Assembly (NCBI GenBank): GCA_900317095.1
Contig: ONFL01000114.1
Coordinates: forward strand, 1 to 37,577
Length of the DNA stretch: 37,577 nucleotides
DNA from: an uncultured Eubacteriales bacterium
GTDB lineage: Bacteria > Bacillota > Clostridia > Lachnospirales > Lachnospiraceae
Direction of reading: 5' to 3'
In this document: positions 25,663-33,337 of the stretch, one piece after another
How the letters are laid out: each line of letters begins with the position of its first letter
Numbering within the stretch: position 1 is the stretch's first letter
Program-made: the position numbers and the translations under genes
Notes under the pieces: generated by a model
Seen by the model: the letters and a program-made list of their open reading frames with translations, nothing else
What the model was told of the DNA's origin: nothing
Databases searched by the model: none

Positions 25663-26537
25663 GTGATTATATCGTACAGGCGGCAGGCGCCCAGGATCAG
25701 GTAAGAATATACGCGGCGGACACCCGGGATCTTGTGGAGGAGGCCAGGAATATACACGGCTGCAGTCCGACGGCAGCGGCAGCTCTTGGACGGCTGCTCA
25801 CGGCAGGCAGCATGATGGGCAGCATGATGAAGGGAGAAGATGACCGGCTGACGGTCCAGATCAAGGGCGACGGCCCTGCCGGCAGACTCCTGGTGACAGC
25901 CCGGTCCGACGGCAGTGTAAAAGGCTATATCCAGAACCCGCAGGCCGATGTACCCCCCAAATACAGGGGAAAGCTTGATGTGGGCAGGCTGGTGGGCCAT
26001 GGCATCCTCAATGTCATCCGCGATATGGGCATGAAGGAACCCTATACGGGCAGCACAAGCCTGGTCAGCGGTGAGATCGCCGAGGATCTGACATATTATT
26101 TCGCTTCCAGTGAACAGGTTAACTCCAGCGTCGGACTGGGCGTGCTGATAGATACAGACGGAAGCGTGCGGCAGGCAGGCGGATTTATACTGCAGCTTAT
26201 GCCCTTTGCATCGGATGAACTGATCAGTCGGCTGGAAGAGAACCTGCGGCAGCTTCCTTCCGTAACATCTCTGCTGGAGGACGGGCACACGCCCGAGTCC
26301 ATGATCCGCCTAATCATGAAGGGCTGTGACGTGCATTTCTTCGATAAGCTTCCGGCCGCCTATGTCTGTGACTGCAGTATGCAGCGGGTGGAGAAGGCCA
26401 TCATCAGCATAGGGAAAAAGGACATCCAGGAAATGATAGATGATGGCCAGCCTATAGAGGTTGGCTGTCAGTTCTGCAGAAAGAAATATAAAATAGAAGT
26501 TTCCCGTCTGAAGGAGCTTCTGGACAATGCCCGCTGA
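25659..26537 (+). CDS. hslO: Redox-regulated chaperonin Hsp33
   Basis: Holdase activated by oxidation and unfolding, protecting cytosolic proteins from oxidative stress. 292 residues from the chosen ATG. The N-terminal core has the DTRDLVEEARNIHGCSPTA and KGDGPAGRLLVTA segments. The C-terminal redox zinc site is complete: Cys237 and Cys239 (CDC) and Cys270 and Cys273 (CQFC). A start 42 bases upstream is rejected because AGGAGG lies seven to eight bases before the chosen ATG, which overlaps the upstream stop as ATGA. Pairing with a methyltransferase is seen here; whether their functions are linked is unknown. Confidence 0.96.
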   Translation: MSDYIVQAAGAQDQVRIYAADTRDLVEEARNIHGCSPTAAAALGRLLTAGSMMGSMMKGEDDRLTVQIKGDGPAGRLLVTARSDGSVKGYIQNPQADVPPKYRGKLDVGRLVGHGILNVIRDMGMKEPYTGSTSLVSGEIAEDLTYYFASSEQVNSSVGLGVLIDTDGSVRQAGGFILQLMPFASDELISRLEENLRQLPSVTSLLEDGHTPESMIRLIMKGCDVHFFDKLPAAYVCDCSMQRVEKAIISIGKKDIQEMIDDGQPIEVGCQFCRKKYKIEVSRLKELLDNAR

Positions 26538-26578
26538 AAATTCGCCGCGGATCGTCGAAAAATGTCGAAAAACGATAA

Positions 26579-26608
26579 TTGAAGAACCAGGTAGCTCCCT
26601 GCTATAAT
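26579..26608 (+). promoter_or_regulatory. Promoter for the DUF5688 gene
   Basis: TTGAAG (26579-26584), 18 bases, TATAAT (26603-26608), with an extended TGC ahead of the -10. Just upstream are two direct copies of GTCGAAAAA (26554-26572) enclosed by ATCGT and ACGAT, which might be a regulator site. Confidence 0.68.
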
Positions 26609-26692
26609 CAGCACTGAAATGAGATTTCTCCGGCCGGAAATGATAAACAGCTTATTGCGTCTGACAGGCGCCTGCTTAAGAAGGAGAAATAC

Positions 26693-27625
26693 ATGGATAG
26701 ACAAAATTACAGGGAGTTCACCTCTATTATGGAGGAATGGGTGGGCCGGCAGCTGCCGGCCGGGTACGAGACCAGGCTGGACTATATCACGCAGAACAAC
26801 GGAGCGAGGAGGCAGGTACTGATCATATCGGGCGGGCAGAGCGGATTCTGCCCGGCCTTCAATATGCAGGAATATTATGACCGCTGCCGCAGCGGAGAGA
26901 ACCAGCAGGATCTGGCCGATGAGATCGTCACCGCCTGCCTGGATGCACAGATGCCCGGCGCGGGGCCGCTGGCCGGTGACCCGGAAGACTTTGACAACGT
27001 CCGCCAGTATCTGGTCCTGCGCGTTGTGAATTATGAGAAGAACCGTGATTTTCTGGAGGACCGGGTCTGCCGCAGACAGATGGATCTGGCGCTCACTGTC
27101 TGTCTGTCCTGCCCTGCAGCAGGGGAGCAGGCCGCACTGAGCACGGTGAGCAGACAGCTGGCAGACCGCTGGGAGGTATCCGGGCAGGAACTTTTTGAGA
27201 TCGCCCGGGAGAACACGATCCGCCTGCAGCCTCCGCTTCTGGAGCGGCTGCAGGACGCACTGCTGCCGCCGGAGCCGGGGCAGGAGGAAGACGAGGCGGA
27301 TCTTGCGGCCCTGCTGGAGGGCAGCAGCGGCGATGATATATTTCTTCTGACCTGCCGGCAGAAAAGAGGCGGAGCAGTGCATATGTTCGACCGCCGGCTG
27401 CTGGGTCAGATCAGCAGCTGCCTGGGCAGGGATCTCTATATCCTGCCCAGCAGTGTCCATGAGGTGCTCCTGGTGCCCGCCGGGAGCGGGAATGACCCCG
27501 GTCCCGGTCCCCTGTCGCAGATCGTACAGAATGTGAACCGGGAAGTTGTTTCACAGGAGGAATTTCTCTCCGATCACGTCTACCGCTTCATCCGCGCAGA
27601 CGGGAGGCTGGTCATCGCTGCCTGA
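26693..27625 (+). CDS. DUF5688 family protein of unknown function
   Basis: A 310-residue soluble protein that I recognise as DUF5688, an uncharacterised family frequent in Lachnospiraceae, often in several copies per genome. Visible features: an N-terminal YREFTSIMEEWVGRQLP helix, a ...GYETRLDYITQNNGARRQVLII strand pair, MQEYYDRCRSGENQQDLADEIV (about 60-80), a middle segment VRQYLVLRVVNYEKNRDFLEDRV, and a C-terminal part YILPSSVHEVLLVPAGSG and VNREVVSQEEFLSDHVYRF. No signal peptide or membrane segment. AGGAG precedes the ATG. It stands alone with its own extended -10 promoter. I propose no function; the internal layout suggests a two-part alpha/beta protein. Confidence 0.78.
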   Translation: MDRQNYREFTSIMEEWVGRQLPAGYETRLDYITQNNGARRQVLIISGGQSGFCPAFNMQEYYDRCRSGENQQDLADEIVTACLDAQMPGAGPLAGDPEDFDNVRQYLVLRVVNYEKNRDFLEDRVCRRQMDLALTVCLSCPAAGEQAALSTVSRQLADRWEVSGQELFEIARENTIRLQPPLLERLQDALLPPEPGQEEDEADLAALLEGSSGDDIFLLTCRQKRGGAVHMFDRRLLGQISSCLGRDLYILPSSVHEVLLVPAGSGNDPGPGPLSQIVQNVNREVVSQEEFLSDHVYRFIRADGRLVIAA

Positions 27626-27668
27626 TCCTCTCTGGCCTGTATGGCGCGTTAAACAGTGAAAACATATC

Positions 27669-27697
27669 TTGCGGTTATCAGCAAAGTAGGATAGAAT
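27669..27697 (+). promoter_or_regulatory. Promoter for hisS
   Basis: TTGCGG (27669-27674), 17 bases, TAGAAT (27692-27697). A small TTCCGG/CCGGAA hairpin (27713-27729) lies in the leader. No T-box element is visible, unlike many Firmicute synthetase genes. Confidence 0.5.
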
Positions 27698-27756
27698 AAA
27701 GAGAGTTACGCTTTCCGGCGTGACCGGAATAAACAGGTATTTAAGGAAGTGCATGA

Positions 27757-29022
27757 ATGAAGTTTATTAAGACTCCCGTCAAGGGCATGGTGGACATGCT
27801 TCCGGCAGACATGCGTCTGAGAAAGCATATTCTGGAGATGATCCGGCAGACCTATGCTCTGTATGGATTCATGGAGATTGAGACCCCTGTGATGGAACAT
27901 ATAGAGAACCTGACTTCCAGACAGGGCGGGGATAATGAGAAGCTGATCTTCAAGGTGCTCAAGCGCGGCGCGGATCTGCGCAGAGCCATAGACGCGGGCC
28001 GGGAAGAATTCGCGGACAACGGTCTGCGCTACGACCTGACTGTACCGCTGTCAAGATATTATGCCAACAATAAGGAACAGCTGCCGGCACCTTTCAAGGC
28101 CCTGCAGATCGGCAATGTATGGCGCGCGGATAATCCGCAGAAGGGGCGTTTCCGTCAGTTTACCCAGTGTGATATCGACATACTGGGAGACGACAGCAAT
28201 CTGGCTGAGATAGAGCTGGTGACCGCGACTTCCAATATGCTGACGAAGATATTCAGCGAAGTGGGCATCACGGATTTTACCATCCATATCAATGACCGCC
28301 GGATCCTGTATGCCGCTGCCCTGGAAGCCGGTTTTAAGGAAGAGGAGATCGGGGATGTCCTGATCAGCCTGGATAAGTTCGATAAGATCGGCATGGACGG
28401 CATCCGCAGGGAACTGGTGGAGAACGGCTGTCCGCAGGAACAGGCAGACCGTTATCTGGCTGTTTATGAGAATGCAGCAGCCGGTGTCTCCTGCAGAGAT
28501 TTCTCTTCTAAGATCGGTGCGGGGCTCCTGGAAGACGATGTAGTGGAGAACATGGAAGAGATCATCTCCTGCGTACAGCCTATGATCAGCAGCCATGTCA
28601 GCATCAGTTTCGACCCGACCCTGGTGCGCGGTATGGGCTACTATACCGGTACGATCTTTGAAGTCACCATAGACGGATACAATTTTTCTATCGCCGGCGG
28701 CGGCCGCTATGACAAGATGGTCGGCCGTTTCTGCGGGCAGGATGTCTGTGCCTGTGGTTTTTCTATCGGATTTGAGAGGATCATCACCATACTGCGGGAT
28801 AAGATGGACAGCCAGATCCCGGTTTCTGATAAGTGTCTGGCTATCCTCATAGACAAGAAGGCGCCCGCCGCTAAGAAGATGGAAGCATTTTCCCGCGCGC
28901 AGGAGCTGCGCGCCCAGGGCACCATGGTTACGGTGCAGCCTATGCGCAAGAATATGAAGCAGCAGATCAGCCGTCTGGAAGCAGAGGGCTATCATGATTT
29001 TGAAAAAATTTATAAAGACTGA
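27757..29022 (+). CDS. hisS: Histidyl-tRNA synthetase
   Basis: Class II aminoacyl-tRNA synthetase charging tRNA-His. 421 residues. N-terminal PVKGMVDMLPADMRLRKHI, motif 1 MEIETPVMEH, then LRYDLTVPLSRYYANN and motif 2 QIGNVWRADNPQKGRFRQFTQC. The histidine-specific GMGYYTGTIFEV (HisA region) and motif 3 FSIGFERI follow, and the C-terminal anticodon-binding domain is short. AAGGAAG lies ahead of two overlapping ATGs; the second (27757) is in frame. It forms a likely transcript with aspS. Confidence 0.96.
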   Translation: MKFIKTPVKGMVDMLPADMRLRKHILEMIRQTYALYGFMEIETPVMEHIENLTSRQGGDNEKLIFKVLKRGADLRRAIDAGREEFADNGLRYDLTVPLSRYYANNKEQLPAPFKALQIGNVWRADNPQKGRFRQFTQCDIDILGDDSNLAEIELVTATSNMLTKIFSEVGITDFTIHINDRRILYAAALEAGFKEEEIGDVLISLDKFDKIGMDGIRRELVENGCPQEQADRYLAVYENAAAGVSCRDFSSKIGAGLLEDDVVENMEEIISCVQPMISSHVSISFDPTLVRGMGYYTGTIFEVTIDGYNFSIAGGGRYDKMVGRFCGQDVCACGFSIGFERIITILRDKMDSQIPVSDKCLAILIDKKAPAAKKMEAFSRAQELRAQGTMVTVQPMRKNMKQQISRLEAEGYHDFEKIYKD

Positions 29023-29029
29023 TGGCAGG

Positions 29030-29060
29030 CAGCGCCGGAATCCAGAGCGGACCGGCGCTG
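29030..29060 (+). other. Perfect hairpin between hisS and aspS
   Basis: CAGCGCCGG (29030-29038) and CCGGCGCTG (29052-29060) pair perfectly with a 13-base loop. No T-run follows, so it is more likely an RNA-stability or processing element than a terminator. Confidence 0.55.
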
Positions 29061-29109
29061 CTCATCATAAAGAATATACGAAAGAGAAAGTGGAGAGGAG
29101 TCTGTTATT

Positions 29110-30924
29110 ATGGCTGAGTCAATGCTGGGAATGAAGCGGACCCACCGCTGCACGGAAGTATCTGTCTCCGATATCGGAAGCACCGTGACGGTAATGGGCT
29201 GGGTTCAGAGGAGCAGGAACAAGGGCAGCCTGATTTTTGTCGACCTGAGAGACAGGAGCGGGATTCTGCAGCTGATTTTTGAGGAAGGAAAGACACCTGC
29301 AGCGGTGTTTGAGAAAGCAGTTAAGCTCAGAAGTGAATATGTGATCGCCGTGACCGGCAGGGTCGCAAAGCGCGCGGGGGCTGTGAACCCCAATCTCAGG
29401 ACCGGAGATATAGAGATCCTGGCAGATGAACTGCGGATCTTATCGGAGTCTGAGACACCGCCGTTCCCTATTGAAGAGAACAGCAGGACCAGAGACGACA
29501 TCCGCCTCAAGTACCGCTATCTGGATCTGCGCAGACCGGATCTGCAGAAGAATATTTTTATGCGCAGCAGGGTCTGCCAGATCGTCCGCAGCTTCCTGAC
29601 AGATGAGGGATTTATAGAGATAGAGACTCCTATGCTGACAAAGTCCACACCGGAGGGAGCCAGAGACTATCTGGTGCCCAGCCGGGTCCATCCCGGTTCT
29701 TTCTATGCGCTTCCCCAGTCTCCCCAGCTCTTCAAGCAGCTGCTGATGGTCTCCGGTTATGACCGTTATTTCCAGCTGGCAAGATGTTTCCGTGATGAGG
29801 ATCTGCGCGCGGACCGGCAGCCGGAATTTACCCAGATCGATATGGAGCTGTCTTTCGTCGATGTGGATGATGTCATAGACGTGAATGAGCGTCTGCTCAA
29901 GCGCCTTTTCAAGGAGATCCTTGACGTCGATGTGCAGATCCCGATCCAGAGAATGTGCTGGCAGGAGGCTATGGAGCGCTACGGTTCCGACAAACCGGAT
30001 ACCCGCTTCGGCATGGAGCTTCAGGATGTCACTGACATAGTAAAGGACTGCGGATTCGGCGTATTCACCGGCGCCATAGAGAAGGGCGGCAGCGTCCGCG
30101 GCATCAATGCCAAAGGTCAGGGCGGCATGCCCAGAAAGAAGATAGACAAGCTGGGTGAGTTCGTAAAGGATTACGGCGCAAAGGGTCTTCCCTACATCGC
30201 TCTTCACGAGGATGGAACCTGTAAGTGTTCCTTTGCCAAGTTCATGACAGATGAAGAGCTGAAAGCGCTGATCGCTGCCATGAAGGGCGAACCCGGAGAC
30301 CTGCTCCTGTTCGCGGCAGACAGGGACAAGACAGTATTCGCGTCCCTGGGTGCCCTGCGTCTGGAACTTGGTAAGCAGATGGGCCTGATAGACAAGAACA
30401 AGTTTAATTTCCTGTGGGTAACAGAATTTCCTCTTCTGGAGTGGTCCGATGAGGAGAATCGTTATATGGCGATGCATCATCCCTTCACCATGCCCATGGA
30501 AGAAGATTATCCCAATATTGACACAGATCCCGGACACGTGCGCGCCAAGGCTTATGATATAGTACTGAACGGTACAGAGATCGGCGGCGGCAGCGTCCGT
30601 ATCCATCAGGATGACATTCAGGAGAAGATGTTCGAGGTTCTTGGATTTACAAAGGAGAGAGCCTACAGACAGTTCGGCTTCCTGCTTGACGCTTTCCGCT
30701 ACGGCGTACCGCCTCACGCAGGTCTGGCCTATGGTCTGGACCGTCTGGTCATGATCATGGCAGGGGCAGATACCATCCGCGATGTCATCGCCTTCCCGAA
30801 AGTAAAGGACGCATCCTGTCTGCTGACAAGCGCTCCGGCACCGGTCGAGGAAGATCAGCTTGAAGAACTCGGTATAGAGGTTCGTCCGCAGGAGGGTGAA
30901 CCTGCAGAAACAGCAAAAGAATAA
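29110..30924 (+). CDS. aspS: Aspartyl-tRNA synthetase (bacterial type)
   Basis: Class II synthetase charging tRNA-Asp (possibly also tRNA-Asn). 604 residues. N-terminal OB anticodon-binding domain (VTVMGWVQRSRNKGSLIFVDLRD), motif 1 (FIEIETPMLTKSTPEGARDYLVP), motif 2 (RYFQLARCFRDEDLRADRQPEFTQ), a GAD insertion domain (about 295-430) typical of the bacterial form, and motif 3 GLAYGLDRLVMIM. SD-like GGAGAGGAG lies ten bases before the ATG. A short acidic tail ends the protein. glyA follows after 13 bases. Confidence 0.97.
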   Translation: MAESMLGMKRTHRCTEVSVSDIGSTVTVMGWVQRSRNKGSLIFVDLRDRSGILQLIFEEGKTPAAVFEKAVKLRSEYVIAVTGRVAKRAGAVNPNLRTGDIEILADELRILSESETPPFPIEENSRTRDDIRLKYRYLDLRRPDLQKNIFMRSRVCQIVRSFLTDEGFIEIETPMLTKSTPEGARDYLVPSRVHPGSFYALPQSPQLFKQLLMVSGYDRYFQLARCFRDEDLRADRQPEFTQIDMELSFVDVDDVIDVNERLLKRLFKEILDVDVQIPIQRMCWQEAMERYGSDKPDTRFGMELQDVTDIVKDCGFGVFTGAIEKGGSVRGINAKGQGGMPRKKIDKLGEFVKDYGAKGLPYIALHEDGTCKCSFAKFMTDEELKALIAAMKGEPGDLLLFAADRDKTVFASLGALRLELGKQMGLIDKNKFNFLWVTEFPLLEWSDEENRYMAMHHPFTMPMEEDYPNIDTDPGHVRAKAYDIVLNGTEIGGGSVRIHQDDIQEKMFEVLGFTKERAYRQFGFLLDAFRYGVPPHAGLAYGLDRLVMIMAGADTIRDVIAFPKVKDASCLLTSAPAPVEEDQLEELGIEVRPQEGEPAETAKE

Positions 30925-30937
30925 CAGGAGGTAAAGC

Positions 30938-32182
30938 ATGTATTCTTTTCACGACATTGAAGCAGAAGATAAGGAAATTGCCGAGGCGCTCTGCCTTGAG
31001 ATCGGACGTCAGAATGGAAATATCGAACTGATCGCTTCCGAGAATTTTGTCAGCAAAGCAGTTATGTCTGTCATGGGCAGCCAGCTGACGAACAAGTACG
31101 CGGAAGGTTATCCGGGAAAGCGTTATTATGGCGGATGCCAGTATGTTGATATCGTCGAGAACCTGGCCATCGAGCGCGCCAAAAAGCTTTTCGGGGCAGC
31201 CTATGTAAATGTGCAGCCTCATTCCGGCGCCCAGGCCAACATGGCAGTATATCAGGCTCTGCTGCAGCCCGGCGATACATTTATGGGAATGTCCCTGGAT
31301 CAGGGCGGACATCTGACCCACGGAAGCGCGGCCAACTTCTCCGGCAAGCTCTTCAAGTGTGTGCCTTACGGCGTCAACAAGGACGGATTCATCGACTATG
31401 ATGAGGTCGAGAAGATTGCGCTGGAGTGCAGACCGAAGATGATCATCGCAGGAGCCAGCGCTTACTGCCGTATCATAGATTTCAAGCGTTTTCGCGAGAT
31501 CGCCGATAAGGTCGGCGCTTATCTGATGGTGGATATGGCGCACATTGCGGGCCTGGTTGCGGCAGGTCTTCATCCGAGCCCGGTACCCTATGCGGATGTT
31601 GTGACGACAACAACCCACAAGACACTGCGGGGACCCCGGGGCGGCATGATCCTGTGCGGAACAGATAAGTATGCCAAGAAGCTGAACTCTGCTATCTTCC
31701 CCGGCATCCAGGGAGGTCCTCTTATGCATGTCATCGCCGCGAAGGCAGTTGCTTTCGGCGAGGACCTCAAGGATGACTTTAAGGTTTATCAGCAGCAGAT
31801 CATCGACAATGCCCAGGCACTTGCAAAGGGTCTTATGAACAGAGGCGTGGATATCGTTTCCGGCGGAACAGACAACCACCTTATGCTGGTCGACCTGCGC
31901 AGCACCGGCCTTACCGGCAAGGAAGCGGAGAAGATGCTGGATGAAGTTCATATTACCTGCAATAAGAACACCATCCCTGATGATCCGCAGTCTCCGTTTG
32001 TAACCAGCGGTCTGCGTCTGGGAACACCGGCCGCCACGACCCGCGGATTCAAGGAAGATGATATGGATCAGGTAGCGGAGGCTATTGCCCTTACACTGAA
32101 GGACTTTGCTGCCAACAAGGAAAAGGCAGCTGCCATCGTCAAGTCTCTGACTGATAAGTATCCTCTGTACGAAGAGGTCTGA
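30938..32182 (+). CDS. glyA: Serine hydroxymethyltransferase
   Basis: PLP enzyme converting serine and tetrahydrofolate to glycine and methylene-THF, the main source of one-carbon units. 414 residues, normal length. Signatures: [48 protein letters not shown] and the PLP lysine Lys228 in [14 protein letters not shown]. The start is fixed by a strong AGGAGG seven bases ahead. It is probably co-transcribed with aspS. No glycine or THF riboswitch is visible ahead of it. Downstream is a bipartite terminator and a small tandem duplication. Confidence 0.97.
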   Translation: MYSFHDIEAEDKEIAEALCLEIGRQNGNIELIASENFVSKAVMSVMGSQLTNKYAEGYPGKRYYGGCQYVDIVENLAIERAKKLFGAAYVNVQPHSGAQANMAVYQALLQPGDTFMGMSLDQGGHLTHGSAANFSGKLFKCVPYGVNKDGFIDYDEVEKIALECRPKMIIAGASAYCRIIDFKRFREIADKVGAYLMVDMAHIAGLVAAGLHPSPVPYADVVTTTTHKTLRGPRGGMILCGTDKYAKKLNSAIFPGIQGGPLMHVIAAKAVAFGEDLKDDFKVYQQQIIDNAQALAKGLMNRGVDIVSGGTDNHLMLVDLRSTGLTGKEAEKMLDEVHITCNKNTIPDDPQSPFVTSGLRLGTPAATTRGFKEDDMDQVAEAIALTLKDFAANKEKAAAIVKSLTDKYPLYEEV

Positions 32183-32189
32183 TCCGCTT

Positions 32190-32250
32190 TTATCCGGCCG
32201 GCGTGCCGTGCCGGATAAGGCGGGAGGATGCCGGATAAGGCGGGAGGATG
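32190..32250. repeat. Inverted repeat plus 20-bp tandem duplication after glyA
   Basis: TTATCCGGC (32190-32198) can pair with GCCGGATAA at 32210-32218 or with a second copy at 32230-32238. The second copy exists because the unit CCGGATAAGGCGGGAGGATG (32211-32230) is repeated exactly at 32231-32250. It lies entirely between the glyA stop and its terminator. Confidence 0.85.
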
Positions 32251-32279
32251 CCGGCCGCAGCGAAACGGTCCGGCACCCC

Positions 32280-32342
32280 GGGCGGTCTCTTTTCTGCCTG
32301 CCTGCAGAGGCGGGCAGGAGAGGCCGCCCTTTCATTTTTTTT
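32280..32342 (+). terminator. Terminator after glyA
   Basis: Outer stem GGGCGGTCTCT (32280-32290) with AGAGGCCGCCC (32319-32329), inner stem CTGCCTGC with GCGGGCAG, then TTTCATTTTTTTT. It is a long two-part hairpin with a clear T-run. Confidence 0.88.
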
Positions 32343-32369
32343 GCTTCTTTATGCCGTATATGATATGAT
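32341..32369 (+). promoter_or_regulatory. Promoter for the DegV-family gene
   Basis: TTGCTT (32341-32346), 17 bases, TATGAT (32364-32369). The -35 box overlaps the end of the glyA terminator T-run. Confidence 0.5.
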
Positions 32370-32428
32370 AAAATAAGCCATTAAAATAATTTACAGCCCG
32401 GTGCAGGCCGGAGCGGAGGGAACACCGC

Positions 32429-33268
32429 ATGGCATATCATATTGCAGTAGACAGTTGTACAGACTTGAGTCCGCAGATGTGGAAGGATGAGCATATTCGT
32501 CAGGTTCCGCTTACCCTCATCGTGGGAGATGAGCAGATCATTGATGACCAGACATTTGATCAGGCGGTTTTTCTGGCGAAAGCGGCCCTCTGTGAGTCCG
32601 CGCCTTCCTCGGCCTGTCCGTCTCCGCACGCTTTTATGGAAGCCATGGGCTTTGATGATGAGGACGCCTATTGCGTCACGCTTTCGGCGCAGCTGAGCGG
32701 ATCCTATAACAGCGCTCTGCTCGGCGAGCAGCTTCTGCGCGAGGAATTTCCGAATAAGAAGATGCATGTTTTTAACAGCCGGGCCGCCTGCTGCGGTCAG
32801 AGCCTGATCGTCATGAAGATCCAGGAATGTATAGGACAGGGCATGGATTTCCGGAAGGTGGTCAGTACGGTTGAGGAATATATCAGTGAAGAGACCACGC
32901 TTTTTGTCCTTGAATCACTGGATACGCTGCGCAAGAACGGACGTCTGACCGGTCTGCAGGCCAAGGTGATCAATGTCCTCAATATCAAGCCGGTCATGGC
33001 ATCAACTCCCGAGGGTTCCATCCGGCAGGCAGATATCGGGCGGGGTATGAAGAGAGCGCTCCAGAAGATGGTCGCGCATATAGAAGACACACTGACTGAC
33101 CCGGAAGACAAGACGCTGGCCATTTCTCACTGCAACTGCCCGGAACGGGCGATCCTGGTCCGCAAGATGGTGATGGAGAAGTATCCATTCAAGGATGTGG
33201 TCATATTTCCGACATCCGGCGTGGGATCTTTGTATGCCGGTGACGGCGGCATCGTGGCAGCTTTTTAA
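32429..33268 (+). CDS. DegV family (fatty-acid-binding) protein
   Basis: DegV/FakB family: binds a fatty acid and, with a kinase FakA, can present it for phosphorylation in phospholipid synthesis. 279 residues. N-terminal YHIAVDSCTDLSPQMW with the DSC/T pattern of the family, VPLTLIVGDEQIIDDQTFD, CVTLSAQLSGSYNSALLG (ligand-site Ser region), VFNSRAACCGQ, and LFVLESLDTLRKNGRLTG, all standard. GGAGGG is the likely ribosome site. No FakA homologue is in the window. Specific lipid and partner are unknown. Confidence 0.92.
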   Translation: MAYHIAVDSCTDLSPQMWKDEHIRQVPLTLIVGDEQIIDDQTFDQAVFLAKAALCESAPSSACPSPHAFMEAMGFDDEDAYCVTLSAQLSGSYNSALLGEQLLREEFPNKKMHVFNSRAACCGQSLIVMKIQECIGQGMDFRKVVSTVEEYISEETTLFVLESLDTLRKNGRLTGLQAKVINVLNIKPVMASTPEGSIRQADIGRGMKRALQKMVAHIEDTLTDPEDKTLAISHCNCPERAILVRKMVMEKYPFKDVVIFPTSGVGSLYAGDGGIVAAF

Positions 33269-33270
33269 GT

Positions 33271-33300
33271 ATGCGGGCAGTGCCTGTCCGCATTTATTTC
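33271..33300 (+). terminator. Weak terminator after the DegV-family gene
   Basis: ATGCGGGCAG and CTGTCCGCAT form a 10-bp stem with one G-U pair and a 2-base loop region, followed by TTATTTC. The tail is short, so read-through into pcrA is possible. Confidence 0.5.
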
Positions 33301-33337
33301 GCAAAACAGAATCATTACCGGAGATCTGGAGGTTTCA

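Noticed and set aside
27626-27756. T-box riboswitch ahead of hisS (and ahead of aspS).
   Set aside because: The gaps are too short and contain no GGTGGTACCGCG-like T-box sequence; only small hairpins are present.
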